In this document: positions 35,906-44,276 of the stretch, in pieces
Layout of the letters: the number at the start of each line of letters is the position of its first letter
Numbering within the stretch: the stretch's first letter is position 1
Origin: Paenibacillus alkalitolerans
GTDB taxonomy: Bacteria; Bacillota; Bacilli; Paenibacillales; YIM-B00363
Direction of reading: 5' to 3'
Length of the DNA stretch: 64,000 nucleotides
NCBI RefSeq assembly: GCF_016482785.1
Contig: NZ_JAEMXM010000023.1
Span: forward strand, 1 to 64,000
Program-made: the position numbers and the translations under genes
The notes under the pieces: model-generated
Database searches by the model: none
Told to the model about the DNA's origin: nothing
What the model saw: the letters and a program-made list of their open reading frames with translations, nothing else

Positions 35906-36355
35906 TTATTGTAAATTTTTTGCGCCTAGCCCAATTTTCTTTAGCAACTCAATGAGTTGTTCTTTTTCTTCGTTACTTACAAAAGATAAATTTTTGGATA
36001 TCGTTTCAACATGTTGTGGGAAAATTTCATCGAATAGTGCATTTCCTTTTTCCGTCAAGACAACATTCGAAGCACGGCGGTCTGTTGGACTTGGTTGCCT
36101 TTCTACAAAACCCTTTTTTTCCAATTTATCCACAACGTAAGTGATACTTCCACTCGGAATTGAAAGAGTTTCACTGATTTTTTGTACTGGATGTGGTCCC
36201 TTGCTATATAGAAGTTCAAGAATCATAAAATGCTCAGGATTAATTTCATAACGGTCAATATCCTTACGAACATTATCGAAAAGAACTTTGGAAGCTTTCA
36301 TCCAAATACGAAATAGCCTTAAATCAAGCTGGCCTTGTTTATCTCCTTGATACAT
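35906..36355 (-). CDS. MarR-family regulator, MhqR-like
   Basis: 149 residues from the ATG at 36355 (AAGGAGG upstream). The winged helix covers about residues 35-105 (NPEHFMILELLYSKGPHPVQ, SGSITYVVDKLEKKGFVER, DRRASNVVLTEKG). The order and wording resemble Bacillus MhqR, which represses dioxygenase, nitroreductase and DoxX-type genes until quinones appear. The likely site is the palindrome at 37226-37245 in front of the operon. No cysteine suits thiol sensing. Confidence 0.88.
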   Translation of the reverse strand: MYQGDKQGQLDLRLFRIWMKASKVLFDNVRKDIDRYEINPEHFMILELLYSKGPHPVQKISETLSIPSGSITYVVDKLEKKGFVERQPSPTDRRASNVVLTEKGNALFDEIFPQHVETISKNLSFVSNEEKEQLIELLKKIGLGAKNLQ

Positions 36356-36395
36356 AAAATCAACCTCCTTCCAAGGAATGAATGATCTATGAATG

Positions 36396-37153
36396 TTATT
36401 TTGGCTTTCGATACAGCGGATAATCAACTTGAGTTGGAATCTCAATTAGCAGCATCCGAAGTTCTTCACCTTTAGATTGAATGGTAATGGTTTCATCTTT
36501 CTCCGATTGAATAATAACAAAATCTTTGTTCTCAAATGAAACCTCCTGTCCTTCAATCACACCGTCACCTCTTATAGCTAAACCGGCGAGTGTCCGATTA
36601 GGTGAGAGAAGATACGCATAGGTTGCACCATTTGCAATTTGAACATCATACATTTTTGCATCTGTAACGATATTGATTGGTGAATGTTCGCCAAGTATCG
36701 TCTTAACCGTTACACCATTCTCGGAAACGATTGAAAAATCTTCATGCACGTATTTTCTGTAAGTTGGTGGACGCTTTATGGCTTCATTTAGGTACGGCTC
36801 GAACCAAATTTGAAAGCCTTCTGATGGCTCAAGAAGAGATTCGGCATGGGATATACCTGAGCCAGCTTGCATGACTTGAACACCGCCAGCACCAACTACG
36901 CTATCTGTACCAAGAGTATCTTGGTGACGGCCTTTACCCTTAATGTTATAGCTTAATATCTCGAATCCCTTATGAGGGTGAAAGCCAATCCCACCTTCGC
37001 CTTTGGATTGTGCCATGCCCAGTAAAATAAAGGACCGAGGCGATTAATAAGGGAACCCTCACCAGAAAACCCAATCGGCTTTTGTTCTGTTATTTTGCCG
37101 CCATCAAATTCTCCTTTTGCTTGGTCCTGTGGTTTAATGATTTTAATTTCCAT
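36396..37153 (-). pseudogene. Pirin-family protein, single-base frameshift
   Basis: From the ATG at 37153 (AAAGGAGGG upstream) the frame reads to LGPLFYWAW. At about 37014-37016 one G is missing. Restoring it continues with AQSKGEGGIGFHPHKGFEIL, the pirin cupin with metal-binding His residues, then GSGISHAESL and a second cupin, about 252 residues in all. Some pirins oxidise quercetin or other flavonols. The rest is undamaged, so the slip may be a sequencing error; if so, this is a working first gene of the operon. Confidence 0.8.
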
Positions 37154-37225
37154 TTGTAGCCCTCCTTTGCTTTTAATAAAGTTTGTATATCTAATAATTA
37201 TATCCTAATATTATTAATCCTAACA

Positions 37226-37268
37226 TTAGGATAAATTTATCCTAACACTAGTATATCGTTTTTGTCAA
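37226..37268 (-). promoter_or_regulatory. Promoter and MarR-type operator of the pirin operon
   Basis: On the minus strand TTGACA (37268-37263) is followed after 18 bases by TAGGAT (37244-37239). The -10 lies inside TTAGGATAAATTTATCCTAA, a perfect 20-base palindrome at 37226-37245. A second, overlapping-type palindrome ATCCTAACATTAGGAT lies at 37217-37232. This arrangement suits repression by the MarR protein of the operon. Confidence 0.6.
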
Positions 37269-37473
37269 CTGATATTTCAGACAAATTTTAACCATCATAG
37301 AGATGCGTAAGCGTCAAATAACCCCCATCTTGTCTTCAAGTTGAAGGCTGATCTATAGAATACAAAAAGCTGGATCTGTAATGAGCAGAATCCAGCCGGG
37401 AGGTTGAGCGTTTCACCGAACAGTACCTAAACACATGATTGATATTAATGTTCATTTTTTTCTAGAACCATTT

Positions 37474-38337
37474 CTACTCTTTTAAATAGAGGGATAAATC
37501 ATCAAAAAGCCTATCCATTTGTTTGGCATAGCCTTGGTACATTTTTTTGGCTTCTTCATTACCGGTTTGAAGCGAAAAGTTTTGCAGGTCTGCTTTAAGT
37601 CTCTTAATGTTAGCAGCGGCTAACATCTTCTGTTTGATTTGCGGCATCTTGAGCACATCATTATACAGATCGACATAAACGTTACCCTTGGAATCAATTT
37701 GCGCCAGAAATACTTCCGAAAATCCCTTAGCTCCCTGCTTCATGATTTCCCCCAACAGCCATTCTTTGGAATAGCCATATTCGCTCAGACTTCTTTCCAT
37801 TACATTTCCATCGATGATTACAAGATGCGGGTGATGTCCCATTTCTACAACCAAACCCATATCTTTGGGCGTTAAGGGCTGCGCGTCGCTTTTTTTCATG
37901 ACACTAATAAATCCGTTTGTTTCCATTACGGCATATTCCACATCGGATAGGTTAAATGCATTACTTCTTCGTAAATAAATCATTAGTTCATCTACCGTTA
38001 GATTTTCCTTTTTTAAATTCTTTTCAAGTATTTTTCCGTTCTCAATCAAAACAGTAGGACTGCCTCCGGTGAGTATACGAAAGCGATATGATTTGAGAGA
38101 AATAATTGAGATGAGAATCGTTAAAAATCCCCAAATAAACATCCCAATATAGAAATTAGACATCCTTATATCAGGGTTAAATGACAACTCTGCCGCTATA
38201 CTTCCAATGCTTATACCTACGATATAATCAAAAAATGTCAGCTGTGAAACTTGCTTCTTTCTCATTAAACGAGCCAAAATTAAAAGGAAAATATATCCGC
38301 TGATTGACCTGATAAGAATGATTACAAACTCGGGCAA
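37474..38337 (-). CDS. DUF421 (YetF-like) membrane protein with DUF1657-like tail
   Basis: 287 residues. Three membrane helices (about 5-25, 35-55 and 60-80) precede the cytoplasmic YetF/DUF421 fold (SPTVLIENGKILEKNLKKEN, LSDVEYAVMETNGFISVMKK). The last 45 residues (LKADLQNFSLQTGNEEAKKM) match the separate DUF1657 protein encoded at 38834-39037. This DUF421-plus-DUF1657 design is that of the 2Duf protein, which alters spore membrane properties and heat resistance in Bacillus. The start is a TTG with GGAAGTGAG upstream. The spoVA genes that often accompany 2Duf are absent. The 37269-37473 gap holds nothing clear. Confidence 0.85.
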   Translation of the reverse strand: MPEFVIILIRSISGYIFLLILARLMRKKQVSQLTFFDYIVGISIGSIAAELSFNPDIRMSNFYIGMFIWGFLTILISIISLKSYRFRILTGGSPTVLIENGKILEKNLKKENLTVDELMIYLRRSNAFNLSDVEYAVMETNGFISVMKKSDAQPLTPKDMGLVVEMGHHPHLVIIDGNVMERSLSEYGYSKEWLLGEIMKQGAKGFSEVFLAQIDSKGNVYVDLYNDVLKMPQIKQKMLAAANIKRLKADLQNFSLQTGNEEAKKMYQGYAKQMDRLFDDLSLYLKE

Positions 38338-38442
38338 GATCTCACTTCCTTCACTTCTAACTTGTATTTATTAACATTATGGGACAAACTAACGGTAAAC
38401 ATACTGAAATGGAATGGGAGACATTTCCAAGGAGTGTTCCAA

Positions 38443-38793
38443 ATGGCAAGAATTTATTCGGTTTTGGGGCTGTTCATGGTTTTAACCTTTACCTCGGCTT
38501 GCAGCATGATGAAATCGGAGAAGGATGATGTACTATTCAATAAAGTGGAGGAGATAAGAAGCCAGATTGAACAAGAAGAGTGGGATGAAGCATTTTCTTC
38601 CCTCATAGTTACGAAAAAAGAATATGAAAATCGGAAATGGAAGATGCAGCTATTAGGTAGTCAAAAGCACTATCAAGGGATCGAACGGGAAATTGATACG
38701 TTAATTGAAATTATTAAAGAGAGGGATACAGTTGAGTCTAAATCTAGGTTATTACAAATTAAACATTATCTAACTGTCATTTATAACTTTTGA
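38443..38793 (+). CDS. DUF4363-type lipoprotein
   Basis: 116 residues from the ATG at 38443 (AAGGAG 8 bases upstream). The signal MARIYSVLGLFMVLTFTSAC ends in a lipobox. The rest is helical and charged (KVEEIRSQIEQEEWDEAFSS, then RKWKMQLLGSQKHYQGIERE), the pattern of DUF4363 proteins usually found beside DUF421 genes. It is divergent from the DUF421 gene. It is probably anchored on the outer face of the membrane. Function unknown. Confidence 0.7.
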   Translation: MARIYSVLGLFMVLTFTSACSMMKSEKDDVLFNKVEEIRSQIEQEEWDEAFSSLIVTKKEYENRKWKMQLLGSQKHYQGIEREIDTLIEIIKERDTVESKSRLLQIKHYLTVIYNF

Positions 38794-38801
38794 AACAGGA
38801 A

Positions 38802-38828
38802 AAAGACCTTCTCAATCGGAAGGTCTTT
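38802..38828. terminator. Bidirectional terminator
   Basis: AAAGACCTTC pairs with GAAGGTCTTT around a 7-base loop, with A and T runs on both sides. It ends both the lipoprotein gene and the convergent DUF1657 gene. Confidence 0.88.
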
Positions 38829-38833
38829 GGTTT

Positions 38834-39037
38834 TTACTCCTTATACTGAGGTTCTTCCAGTTCGATTTGCTTAACGCGTGATTCCAATCCTTCGATTAAG
38901 GTTTTCATCTGCTCGGCGGCATTGGCATAGACTTGTTTAGCTTTCTCATCTTGTGTCTGAAGAGCAAAAACTTCTAAACTTGCCTGAACACTTTTCGCAT
39001 TGGCCAATGCCTGCTTAACTTGCGTGCCTACCGTCAT
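38834..39037 (-). CDS. DUF1657 protein
   Basis: 67 residues from the ATG at 39037 (GGAGGT upstream): MTVGTQVKQALANAKSVQAS, then LEVFALQTQDEKAKQVYANA. It is a soluble two-helix DUF1657 protein, common in spoVA/2Duf clusters of spore formers and similar to the tail of the DUF421 protein nearby. It is presumably expressed in sporulation. Function unknown. Confidence 0.85.
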   Translation of the reverse strand: MTVGTQVKQALANAKSVQASLEVFALQTQDEKAKQVYANAAEQMKTLIEGLESRVKQIELEEPQYKE

Positions 39038-39150
39038 TAGTACCTCCATGAGCAGTTGTTATTTCTTCATAAATTGATTTTTTATATTTTCCCTAATGAT
39101 TTCCATTTATATACTTACTTACTACCCAAGCTACACGTAATAGAAAAGCA

Positions 39151-39202
39151 AAATCCACAACCTCATGCGGTTGTGGATTTACATGGTGGAGGCGAGGGGA
39201 GT
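39151..39202 (-). repeat. Duplicate of the tmRNA 3' end with its own terminator
   Basis: ATGGTGGAGGCGAGGGGAGT at 39183-39202 is an exact copy of 39385-39404, which is the tmRNA 3' end plus one base. Next to it is a hairpin (39151-39180), AAATCCACAACC with complement around TCATGC; the true tmRNA terminator has the same loop and closing CC/GG pairs but a different stem. This looks like an attachment-site duplication left by an integrase that uses the tmRNA end. The space to 39350 has no recognisable gene, only hairpins such as GGTCGGC-aa-GCCGACC at 39282-39297. Confidence 0.65.
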
Positions 39203-39353
39203 TTCCAAATCACGATTGAACTTGCTGACGAAGCGAATTCACCGATGCAAACCGCAGCGGTAGATTTGGAATGACGTGCTCGGTCGGCAAGCCGACCTGC
39301 GCGCGACCCGAACCCCTCCCTGGGGCTTCGCCTCCCCTCTTTGCCTCCACTAA

Positions 39354-39383
39354 AAAACACTGACCTCATGCGGTCAGTGTTTT
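39354..39383 (-). terminator. tmRNA terminator
   Basis: AAAACACTGACC pairs perfectly with GGTCAGTGTTTT around TCATGC, directly after the tmRNA CCA end. Confidence 0.9.
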
Positions 39384-39385
39384 TA

Positions 39386-39751
39386 TGGTGGAGGCGAGGG
39401 GAGTCGAACCCCTGTCCGAAAATAACGCCACACAAGCTTCTACGGGTGTAGTTACGGTATTAAGGTCATCTGGCCGACGCCCCGGAACCGGCTTCGAACC
39501 AGATCAGCCTGATTGTCTTCTTCCGTCCGACCCCAGGCGGAGACCGGGCGGCGTATCCCACTAAAGTTGAGCCCCTATCCTAGCACATGGGCGATGCTAG
39601 GTAGAAGCACGTGTGCAGGTTATTAAGCTGCTACAGCGTAAGAAGGTTGTGCTTTGCCATTTATTATGGCTTTCGCGTTGATGAAGCGGACGCAGCCCCG
39701 CTACCCGCAACTCATGCTCGTACTATTCCCGTCGAATCCAAAAACGCCCCC
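39386..39751 (-). ncRNA. ssrA: Transfer-messenger RNA
   Basis: About 366 bases. The 5' end GGGGGCGTTTTTGGATTCGA and 3' end GGGGTTCGACTCCCC...CCTCCACCA form the tRNA-like half; GGGGGC pairs with GCCTCC. The tag frame, read from GCC at 39670-39668 to TAA at 39625-39623, gives AIINGKAQPSYAVAA, ending in the AVAA degron that feeds ClpXP-type proteases. It rescues stalled ribosomes with SmpB, encoded 100 bases upstream on the same strand. The exact resume codon is inferred. Confidence 0.95.
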
Positions 39752-39773
39752 AAGTTATAAATGGTTCACAATC

Positions 39774-39802
39774 ATTATACCATGAACCCGCCGCAGCCAA
39801 CG
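39774..39802 (-). promoter_or_regulatory. Putative ssrA promoter
   Basis: TATAAT at 39779-39774 on the minus strand, with a weak TTGGCT-like -35 about 15-16 bases further up, would start a precursor about 15 bases before the mature 5' end, to be trimmed by RNase P. A TATAAC nearer the end is too close to be the -10. Confidence 0.4.
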
Positions 39803-39857
39803 ATGGATAGTGGTGGGTCCGCAGCGCAATGTAACCATGGAAACCGAACCAATCCGA

Positions 39858-40337
39858 TTACCGCGCCACCTTTTGCCGTTCCTTGAGTGCCCGTTGGATG
39901 TCGCGCTGCGCGTCTTTCTTGGCCGCCGTCTCGCGTTTGTCGTAGTTCTTCTTACCCTTTGCGAGGCCGACCAGCACTTTCGCATAGCCGTTCTTGATGT
40001 ATATTTTCAGCGGAACGAGCGTGTAGCCTTCCTGCTTCGACAATCCGAGCAGCTTCGCAATCTCCTTCTTATGCAGGAGCAGCTTGCGCGCGCGGGTCGG
40101 GTCCGTCGGGTTGTACCGGTTGCCCTGCTCGAACGGCGAAATATGCATGTTATGGATGAACATCTCTCCATTGCGGATCGTGGCGAAGCTGTCGGAGATG
40201 TTCGCCTTCCCTGTGCGCAGCGACTTAATCTCGGTGCCTGTGAGCACGATTCCCGCTTCGTAATGATCCTCAATGAAGTAGTCATGCGAAGCTTTTCGGT
40301 TTTGGGCGAGCAGCTTGCCTTCGCTTTTCTTCGCCAT
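39858..40337 (-). CDS. smpB: SsrA-binding protein SmpB
   Basis: 159 residues from the ATG at 40337 (GAGGGG upstream). The OB-fold core shows [40 protein letters not shown] and the basic C-terminal tail [20 protein letters not shown] that mimics an anticodon arm in the decoding centre. It binds tmRNA, whose gene follows. Confidence 0.97.
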   Translation of the reverse strand: MAKKSEGKLLAQNRKASHDYFIEDHYEAGIVLTGTEIKSLRTGKANISDSFATIRNGEMFIHNMHISPFEQGNRYNPTDPTRARKLLLHKKEIAKLLGLSKQEGYTLVPLKIYIKNGYAKVLVGLAKGKKNYDKRETAAKKDAQRDIQRALKERQKVAR

Positions 40338-40442
40338 GACGTACCCCTCCATGCAAAAATGGTTCGATCTATAATGATACCAACTGCATGGCGAGAAATC
40401 AAGTAGGAGGCGAAGATACGAGCTTTTAGCATAAGGGACGTT

Positions 40443-40620
40443 CGAGTACTTATTGCCGGATCAATGGAGCGTCGCGCTCAAGATAAGGGTTTTTCGAGTA
40501 CTTATTTGGAGAAGATTCCGCGTAAATCGCACAATAAATCCGAAATAAGTCCCTCGGAATCCCTTAACACCAGTCCGCGTCGTATTGATGTCAGGAAATA
40601 AGTACCCGTCAGGTACTTAT
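40443..40620. repeat. Intergenic GTACTTATT repeats and hairpin (smpB-rnr gap)
   Basis: The 367-base gap has no gene. TTCGAGTACTTATT occurs twice (near 40443 and 40494), and ATAAGTACC-cgtca-GGTACTTAT forms a perfect 9-base hairpin at 40598-40620, 85 bases past the rnr stop. Without a T run it is a doubtful terminator. Confidence 0.55.
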
Positions 40621-40704
40621 CGCTCCGAGCCGGTCCGAACCACGCCGCCGCCCCGACCAAGCGTAATCGCCGCCAAAAGAGCGTGGAAGCGCAAGGACCA
40701 GCCG

Positions 40705-43320
40705 CTAGTCCTTGCGCTTCTTCTTGCGCCGCTTCCCGCCGCCGCCCGCACCGTCGGTGCGCGCAACCGGCGCGCTCAATTCCATCGCCGCTTCAGCGGC
40801 AAGCAGCGCGGGAGCTGGGGCGCCGGCCGGGCCGCCCTTCTTGCCGCGCTTGCCGCCCTTCGGCTGCTTGTTCTTGCCTGCGGCGGCGGATCCCGCTTTA
40901 CCGCCGGCACGCTTCGGCTTCCCTTTGCCGCGACCGCCGCCGGCTTCCCCGCCTTTCGCGGCAAAGCCCCAGAAGTCTTTCTTGCCGGACCCGGACGCCG
41001 CCCCCGACTCGCCTTCGCCGCCTCGCTGCTTACCGCGGCCTCCGCGATCGCCGCCTGCAGCCGGCTCCGCGCCGAACACCTTCGGGCGGCTCCGCTTCCC
41101 GCGCCGGCCGCCGCCGGCCGCGCCGCGCGCAATCGCTTCCGGGCCGCGGATCAAGCTCGCCTTGCCGCCCGCTCGCGACTTCATATCCACCATCTCGAAA
41201 TCGATGGTGCGCTCCTCCACGTTCACGCGCGCCACGCGAACCTTCACTTCGTCGCCGATACGGAATATCTTCGACGTACGTTCGCCGATAAGCGCGAGCT
41301 GCATTTCGTGGAAGTGATAATAGTCGTCGGTCAAATCGCTGAGACGCACCAGACCTTCCACCGTGTTTTCCAACTCGACGAACATGCCGAACGACGTCAC
41401 TGAAGATATGATGCCTTCGAATTCTTCGCCGATCTTATCCAACATAAACTCGGCTTTCTTGAGAGCGTCCGTCTCCCGCTCCGCTTCCACCGCCAGCCGC
41501 TCGCGCTCCGAGGAATGCTGCGCGATATCGGGCATCCGCGCCGTCAAATGCTCGTGCCGATGCTCGTCAAGCGAGCCTGCGCCCGTTAACGCCTCGCGAA
41601 TGACGCGGTGAATGACCAAGTCCGGGTACCGGCGAATCGGCGACGTAAAGTGCGAATAAAACTCCGCGGCCAAGCCGAAGTGCCCAAGCGGCTCCGCATC
41701 GTATTTGGCCTGCTTCATGGAACGAAGCATGACGGTGGAAATCACCGTCTCCTCTTTCGCCCCCTTGATCTCTTCCAGAAGCGACTGCAGCGCGCGAGGG
41801 TGAACGGTATTGCCTTTGCCCTTCACGACATAGCCGAAATTCGTAATAAACTGCATGAAGTGCGCCAGTTTCTCCTGATCGGGATCCTCGTGAATACGAT
41901 ACAGGAAAGGCACCTTCAACCAATGGAAATGCTCCGCCACCGTCTCGTTCGCCGCCAGCATGAACTCCTCTATGATCATCTCGGCGATCGTTCGGGGCCT
42001 CTTCACAATGTCGACCGGTTTCCCGTTCTCGTCCACCTTTACCTTCGATTCGCTGAAATCGAAGTCGATGGCTCCGCGGCGCATCCTTTTGTTCCGCAAA
42101 ATCATCGCAAGCTCTTTCATCCGCAAAAACATCGGCATTAACGAGTCGTAGCGGGAAACCAGTTCCGGTTCCGGCTCCGCATCCTCGTCCACCAATTTCC
42201 TTACGTTCGAATACGTCATCCGCTCCACCGTCTTGATCACAGACGGATAAATATCGTGCCGCACAATGCGCCCGCTCGGATCGATCTCCATGTCGCACGA
42301 CATCGTAAGCCGGTCCACCTGCGGGTTCAATGAACATATTCCGTTCGACAGGCGGTGAGGCAGCATCGGAATGACCCGGTCCACCAAATACACCGACGTC
42401 CCCCTGTTGAACGCTTCCCGGTCCAGCGCCGAGCCTTCGCGAACGTAATAACCGACATCCGCGATGTGCACGCCAAGCAAATAGTTGCCGTTCTCCAGCA
42501 GATCAACATTCACCGCATCGTCCAGGTCCTTCGCATCTTCCCCGTCGATCGTGACGATAGTGCGGTCGCGCAAATCGCGGCGTCCGGCGAGCTCTTCTTC
42601 ACGAATCGTGTCCGGAGCCGCTTCGGCCTCCGCCATCACTTCCTCGGGAAACGCTTCCGGCAAACCGAACTTCCGGATGATGGACAAAATATCCACTCCC
42701 GGATCGTCCTTGTGGCCGAGAATTTCCACCACTTCGCCTTCCGCCGCCGCCCGTCCGTCGGGATACGTGACCAGTTTGACGACGACCTTTTGCCCTGATA
42801 CCGCACCCTTGAATTTTTCCCTAGGCACAAAGATGTCCTTCTGAATGCGGCGATCATCGGGAATGACGAATGCGTACGTTTCATGATTTTCGAACGTACC
42901 GACGATTTCCGTATTGGCGCGCTTTACGACCCTAACGACTTCACCCTCGAGCTTGCCGCCGTTCGGCCCGCCGCGGCCGGTAACGCGTCCGAGAACGATA
43001 TCGTTTTGCATCGCGCCCTTCATATCGTTTGCGTGAATATAAATATCCGGATGATCCCGGTCTTCCGGAATGAGAAAGCCGAAGCCTTTCGGATGCGCAT
43101 GAAGCCGGCCGCGGACCAAGTTCATCCGCTCCGGCACTCCGTAACGCTCCGTGCGCGTGCGCAAAATATCTCCTTCATTCTCCATATCATTGAGAAGCTT
43201 AACCAGCTCTTTGAACGCTTCCGCGCCCTCGGCTCCGAATTGCACCGTAAGCTCCGCCACTGTCATCGGTTTATACGCGCCTTCGCGCATAAACTCAAGC
43301 AGCTCTTGTTTTGTAACCAT
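40705..43320 (-). CDS. rnr: Ribonuclease R
   Basis: 871 residues: N-terminal winged helix (1-70), cold-shock domains ([20 protein letters not shown], then [20 protein letters not shown]), RNB catalytic domain with [15 protein letters not shown] (metal-binding aspartates) and [20 protein letters not shown], an S1 domain ([20 protein letters not shown]) and a tail of about 150 Gly/Lys/Arg/Ala-rich residues ending RRKKKRKD. It degrades structured RNA from the 3' end, including tagged non-stop mRNA, which fits its place beside smpB and ssrA. The basic tail is longer than in Bacillus. Confidence 0.96.
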   Translation of the reverse strand: MVTKQELLEFMREGAYKPMTVAELTVQFGAEGAEAFKELVKLLNDMENEGDILRTRTERYGVPERMNLVRGRLHAHPKGFGFLIPEDRDHPDIYIHANDMKGAMQNDIVLGRVTGRGGPNGGKLEGEVVRVVKRANTEIVGTFENHETYAFVIPDDRRIQKDIFVPREKFKGAVSGQKVVVKLVTYPDGRAAAEGEVVEILGHKDDPGVDILSIIRKFGLPEAFPEEVMAEAEAAPDTIREEELAGRRDLRDRTIVTIDGEDAKDLDDAVNVDLLENGNYLLGVHIADVGYYVREGSALDREAFNRGTSVYLVDRVIPMLPHRLSNGICSLNPQVDRLTMSCDMEIDPSGRIVRHDIYPSVIKTVERMTYSNVRKLVDEDAEPEPELVSRYDSLMPMFLRMKELAMILRNKRMRRGAIDFDFSESKVKVDENGKPVDIVKRPRTIAEMIIEEFMLAANETVAEHFHWLKVPFLYRIHEDPDQEKLAHFMQFITNFGYVVKGKGNTVHPRALQSLLEEIKGAKEETVISTVMLRSMKQAKYDAEPLGHFGLAAEFYSHFTSPIRRYPDLVIHRVIREALTGAGSLDEHRHEHLTARMPDIAQHSSERERLAVEAERETDALKKAEFMLDKIGEEFEGIISSVTSFGMFVELENTVEGLVRLSDLTDDYYHFHEMQLALIGERTSKIFRIGDEVKVRVARVNVEERTIDFEMVDMKSRAGGKASLIRGPEAIARGAAGGGRRGKRSRPKVFGAEPAAGGDRGGRGKQRGGEGESGAASGSGKKDFWGFAAKGGEAGGGRGKGKPKRAGGKAGSAAAGKNKQPKGGKRGKKGGPAGAPAPALLAAEAAMELSAPVARTDGAGGGGKRRKKKRKD

Positions 43321-43392
43321 AAGCTCTCACCTCGACAATCGACCAATCTCGTACAAATGTCCGTTTCAACATCTCTTTATCATTGTATCCAT

Positions 43393-43455
43393 AAGAAAAA
43401 CTTCTAACGAAGTAATTCAAGGAAGCGGGTACGTCCTTTAGCGGAAGTTTTTCTT
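43393..43455. repeat. 63-bp palindromic repeat, copy 1
   Basis: Begins AAGAAAAACTTC and ends GAAGTTTTTCTT, with a central ATTCAAGGAAG. An inverted copy of the same length lies at 55785-55847 and a shortened one at 60457-60508. It sits between rnr and secG. A hairpin of about 12 base pairs can form. Confidence 0.75.
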
Positions 43456-43576
43456 GCAACATTAGAATTAACCTTCTTACGTCTGAAGATTTATCAATTC
43501 TTATGTTTAAAAAAATAAAAAACAGCAGGCTTAGTTTGACCCGCTGTATGTCCGTCTCATTCATGTATGAAAATTC

Positions 43577-43819
43577 CTATCGAACCACATAAGCGACTAC
43601 GATCGTCAAGATGAAGAAGCCCGCCGCAAGCACCATCGTCAAACGCTGCAGCAGCAAGTCCAATCCGCGCGCCTTCTGCTTGCCGAAGAGATGCTCGGCG
43701 CCTCCGGTGATAGCCCCGGACAATCCGGCGCTCTTGCCCTTCTGGAGCAACACGATCGCGATCAATGCCAAAGAAAAAACAATGAGAAGTACTTTGAAAA
43801 ACGGTTCCCAAAACTCCAC
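43577..43819 (-). CDS. secG: Preprotein translocase subunit SecG
   Basis: 80 residues from a GTG at 43819 (GGAGGT 7 bases upstream). Two membrane helices flank the conserved [20 protein letters not shown] and [11 protein letters not shown]. SecG assists SecYE in protein export. It stands in the conserved eno...secG-rnr order. Confidence 0.95.
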   Translation of the reverse strand: MEFWEPFFKVLLIVFSLALIAIVLLQKGKSAGLSGAITGGAEHLFGKQKARGLDLLLQRLTMVLAAGFFILTIVVAYVVR

Positions 43820-44083
43820 AACTTCCACCTCCAACGCCAAATGCTCACGTAAAGGTCATTTTACCACATTTCTTGCGCGAAGGCAACCTGCCTGTACAAC
43901 GCAATCCTTTTCCACTGCCGCCGCCAGGTCCTCATTGCAGAATTCCTCCGCTCCACATATAGATATTCTTTTCTAGGCTGTCTTGGACTGTATGTATTTA
44001 TTCATTATTTCGTATACAAGGCTGCGGAATGACGAAGGAGCCGCCTATGTCAAGCGGCTCCCCCGCTCCGTGATACTTACCGA

Positions 44084-44185
44084 TTAATATCCGAAGAATA
44101 CCGTACGAGTAATGATCACCAATAGGATAAAAAGAACAAGAATTGTGCCAGTCGTTGTGACTCCTACGCCGCCAACACCTGTCAT
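44084..44185 (-). CDS. YjcZ-family sporulation micro-protein, second copy
   Basis: 33 residues: MTGVGGVGVTTTGTILVLFI, then LLVIITRTVFFGY. It has the same plan as the protein at 14035-14130: Gly-rich N-terminus, one helix, and R-T-(V/F)-F/W near the end. ATG 44185 has AGGTG upstream; an in-frame ATG eight codons earlier lacks a site. It is probably membrane-bound and made during sporulation. Confidence 0.75.
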   Translation of the reverse strand: MTGVGGVGVTTTGTILVLFILLVIITRTVFFGY

Positions 44186-44276
44186 TTGTGCCGCACCTCC
44201 ATTACCCATTGTTGTTTATCGGCCATAGCCAATCATAGCTTATGCCCGGACGGCAGATGATGATTGGACGATTGCC

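Noticed and set aside
38400-38406. CATACTG as a forespore (sigma-G) -10 box for the DUF4363 gene
   Set aside because: No matching -35 sequence is present at 17-18 bases, so the promoter class cannot be supported.
39056-39274. A short plus-strand frame across the duplicated tmRNA end
   Set aside because: It is made of hairpin and tmRNA-derived sequence, has no ribosome-binding site and no similarity to a known protein.
40585-41403. Several plus-strand frames opposite the rnr tail
   Set aside because: They are produced by GC-rich low-complexity sequence on the opposite strand of a certain gene.
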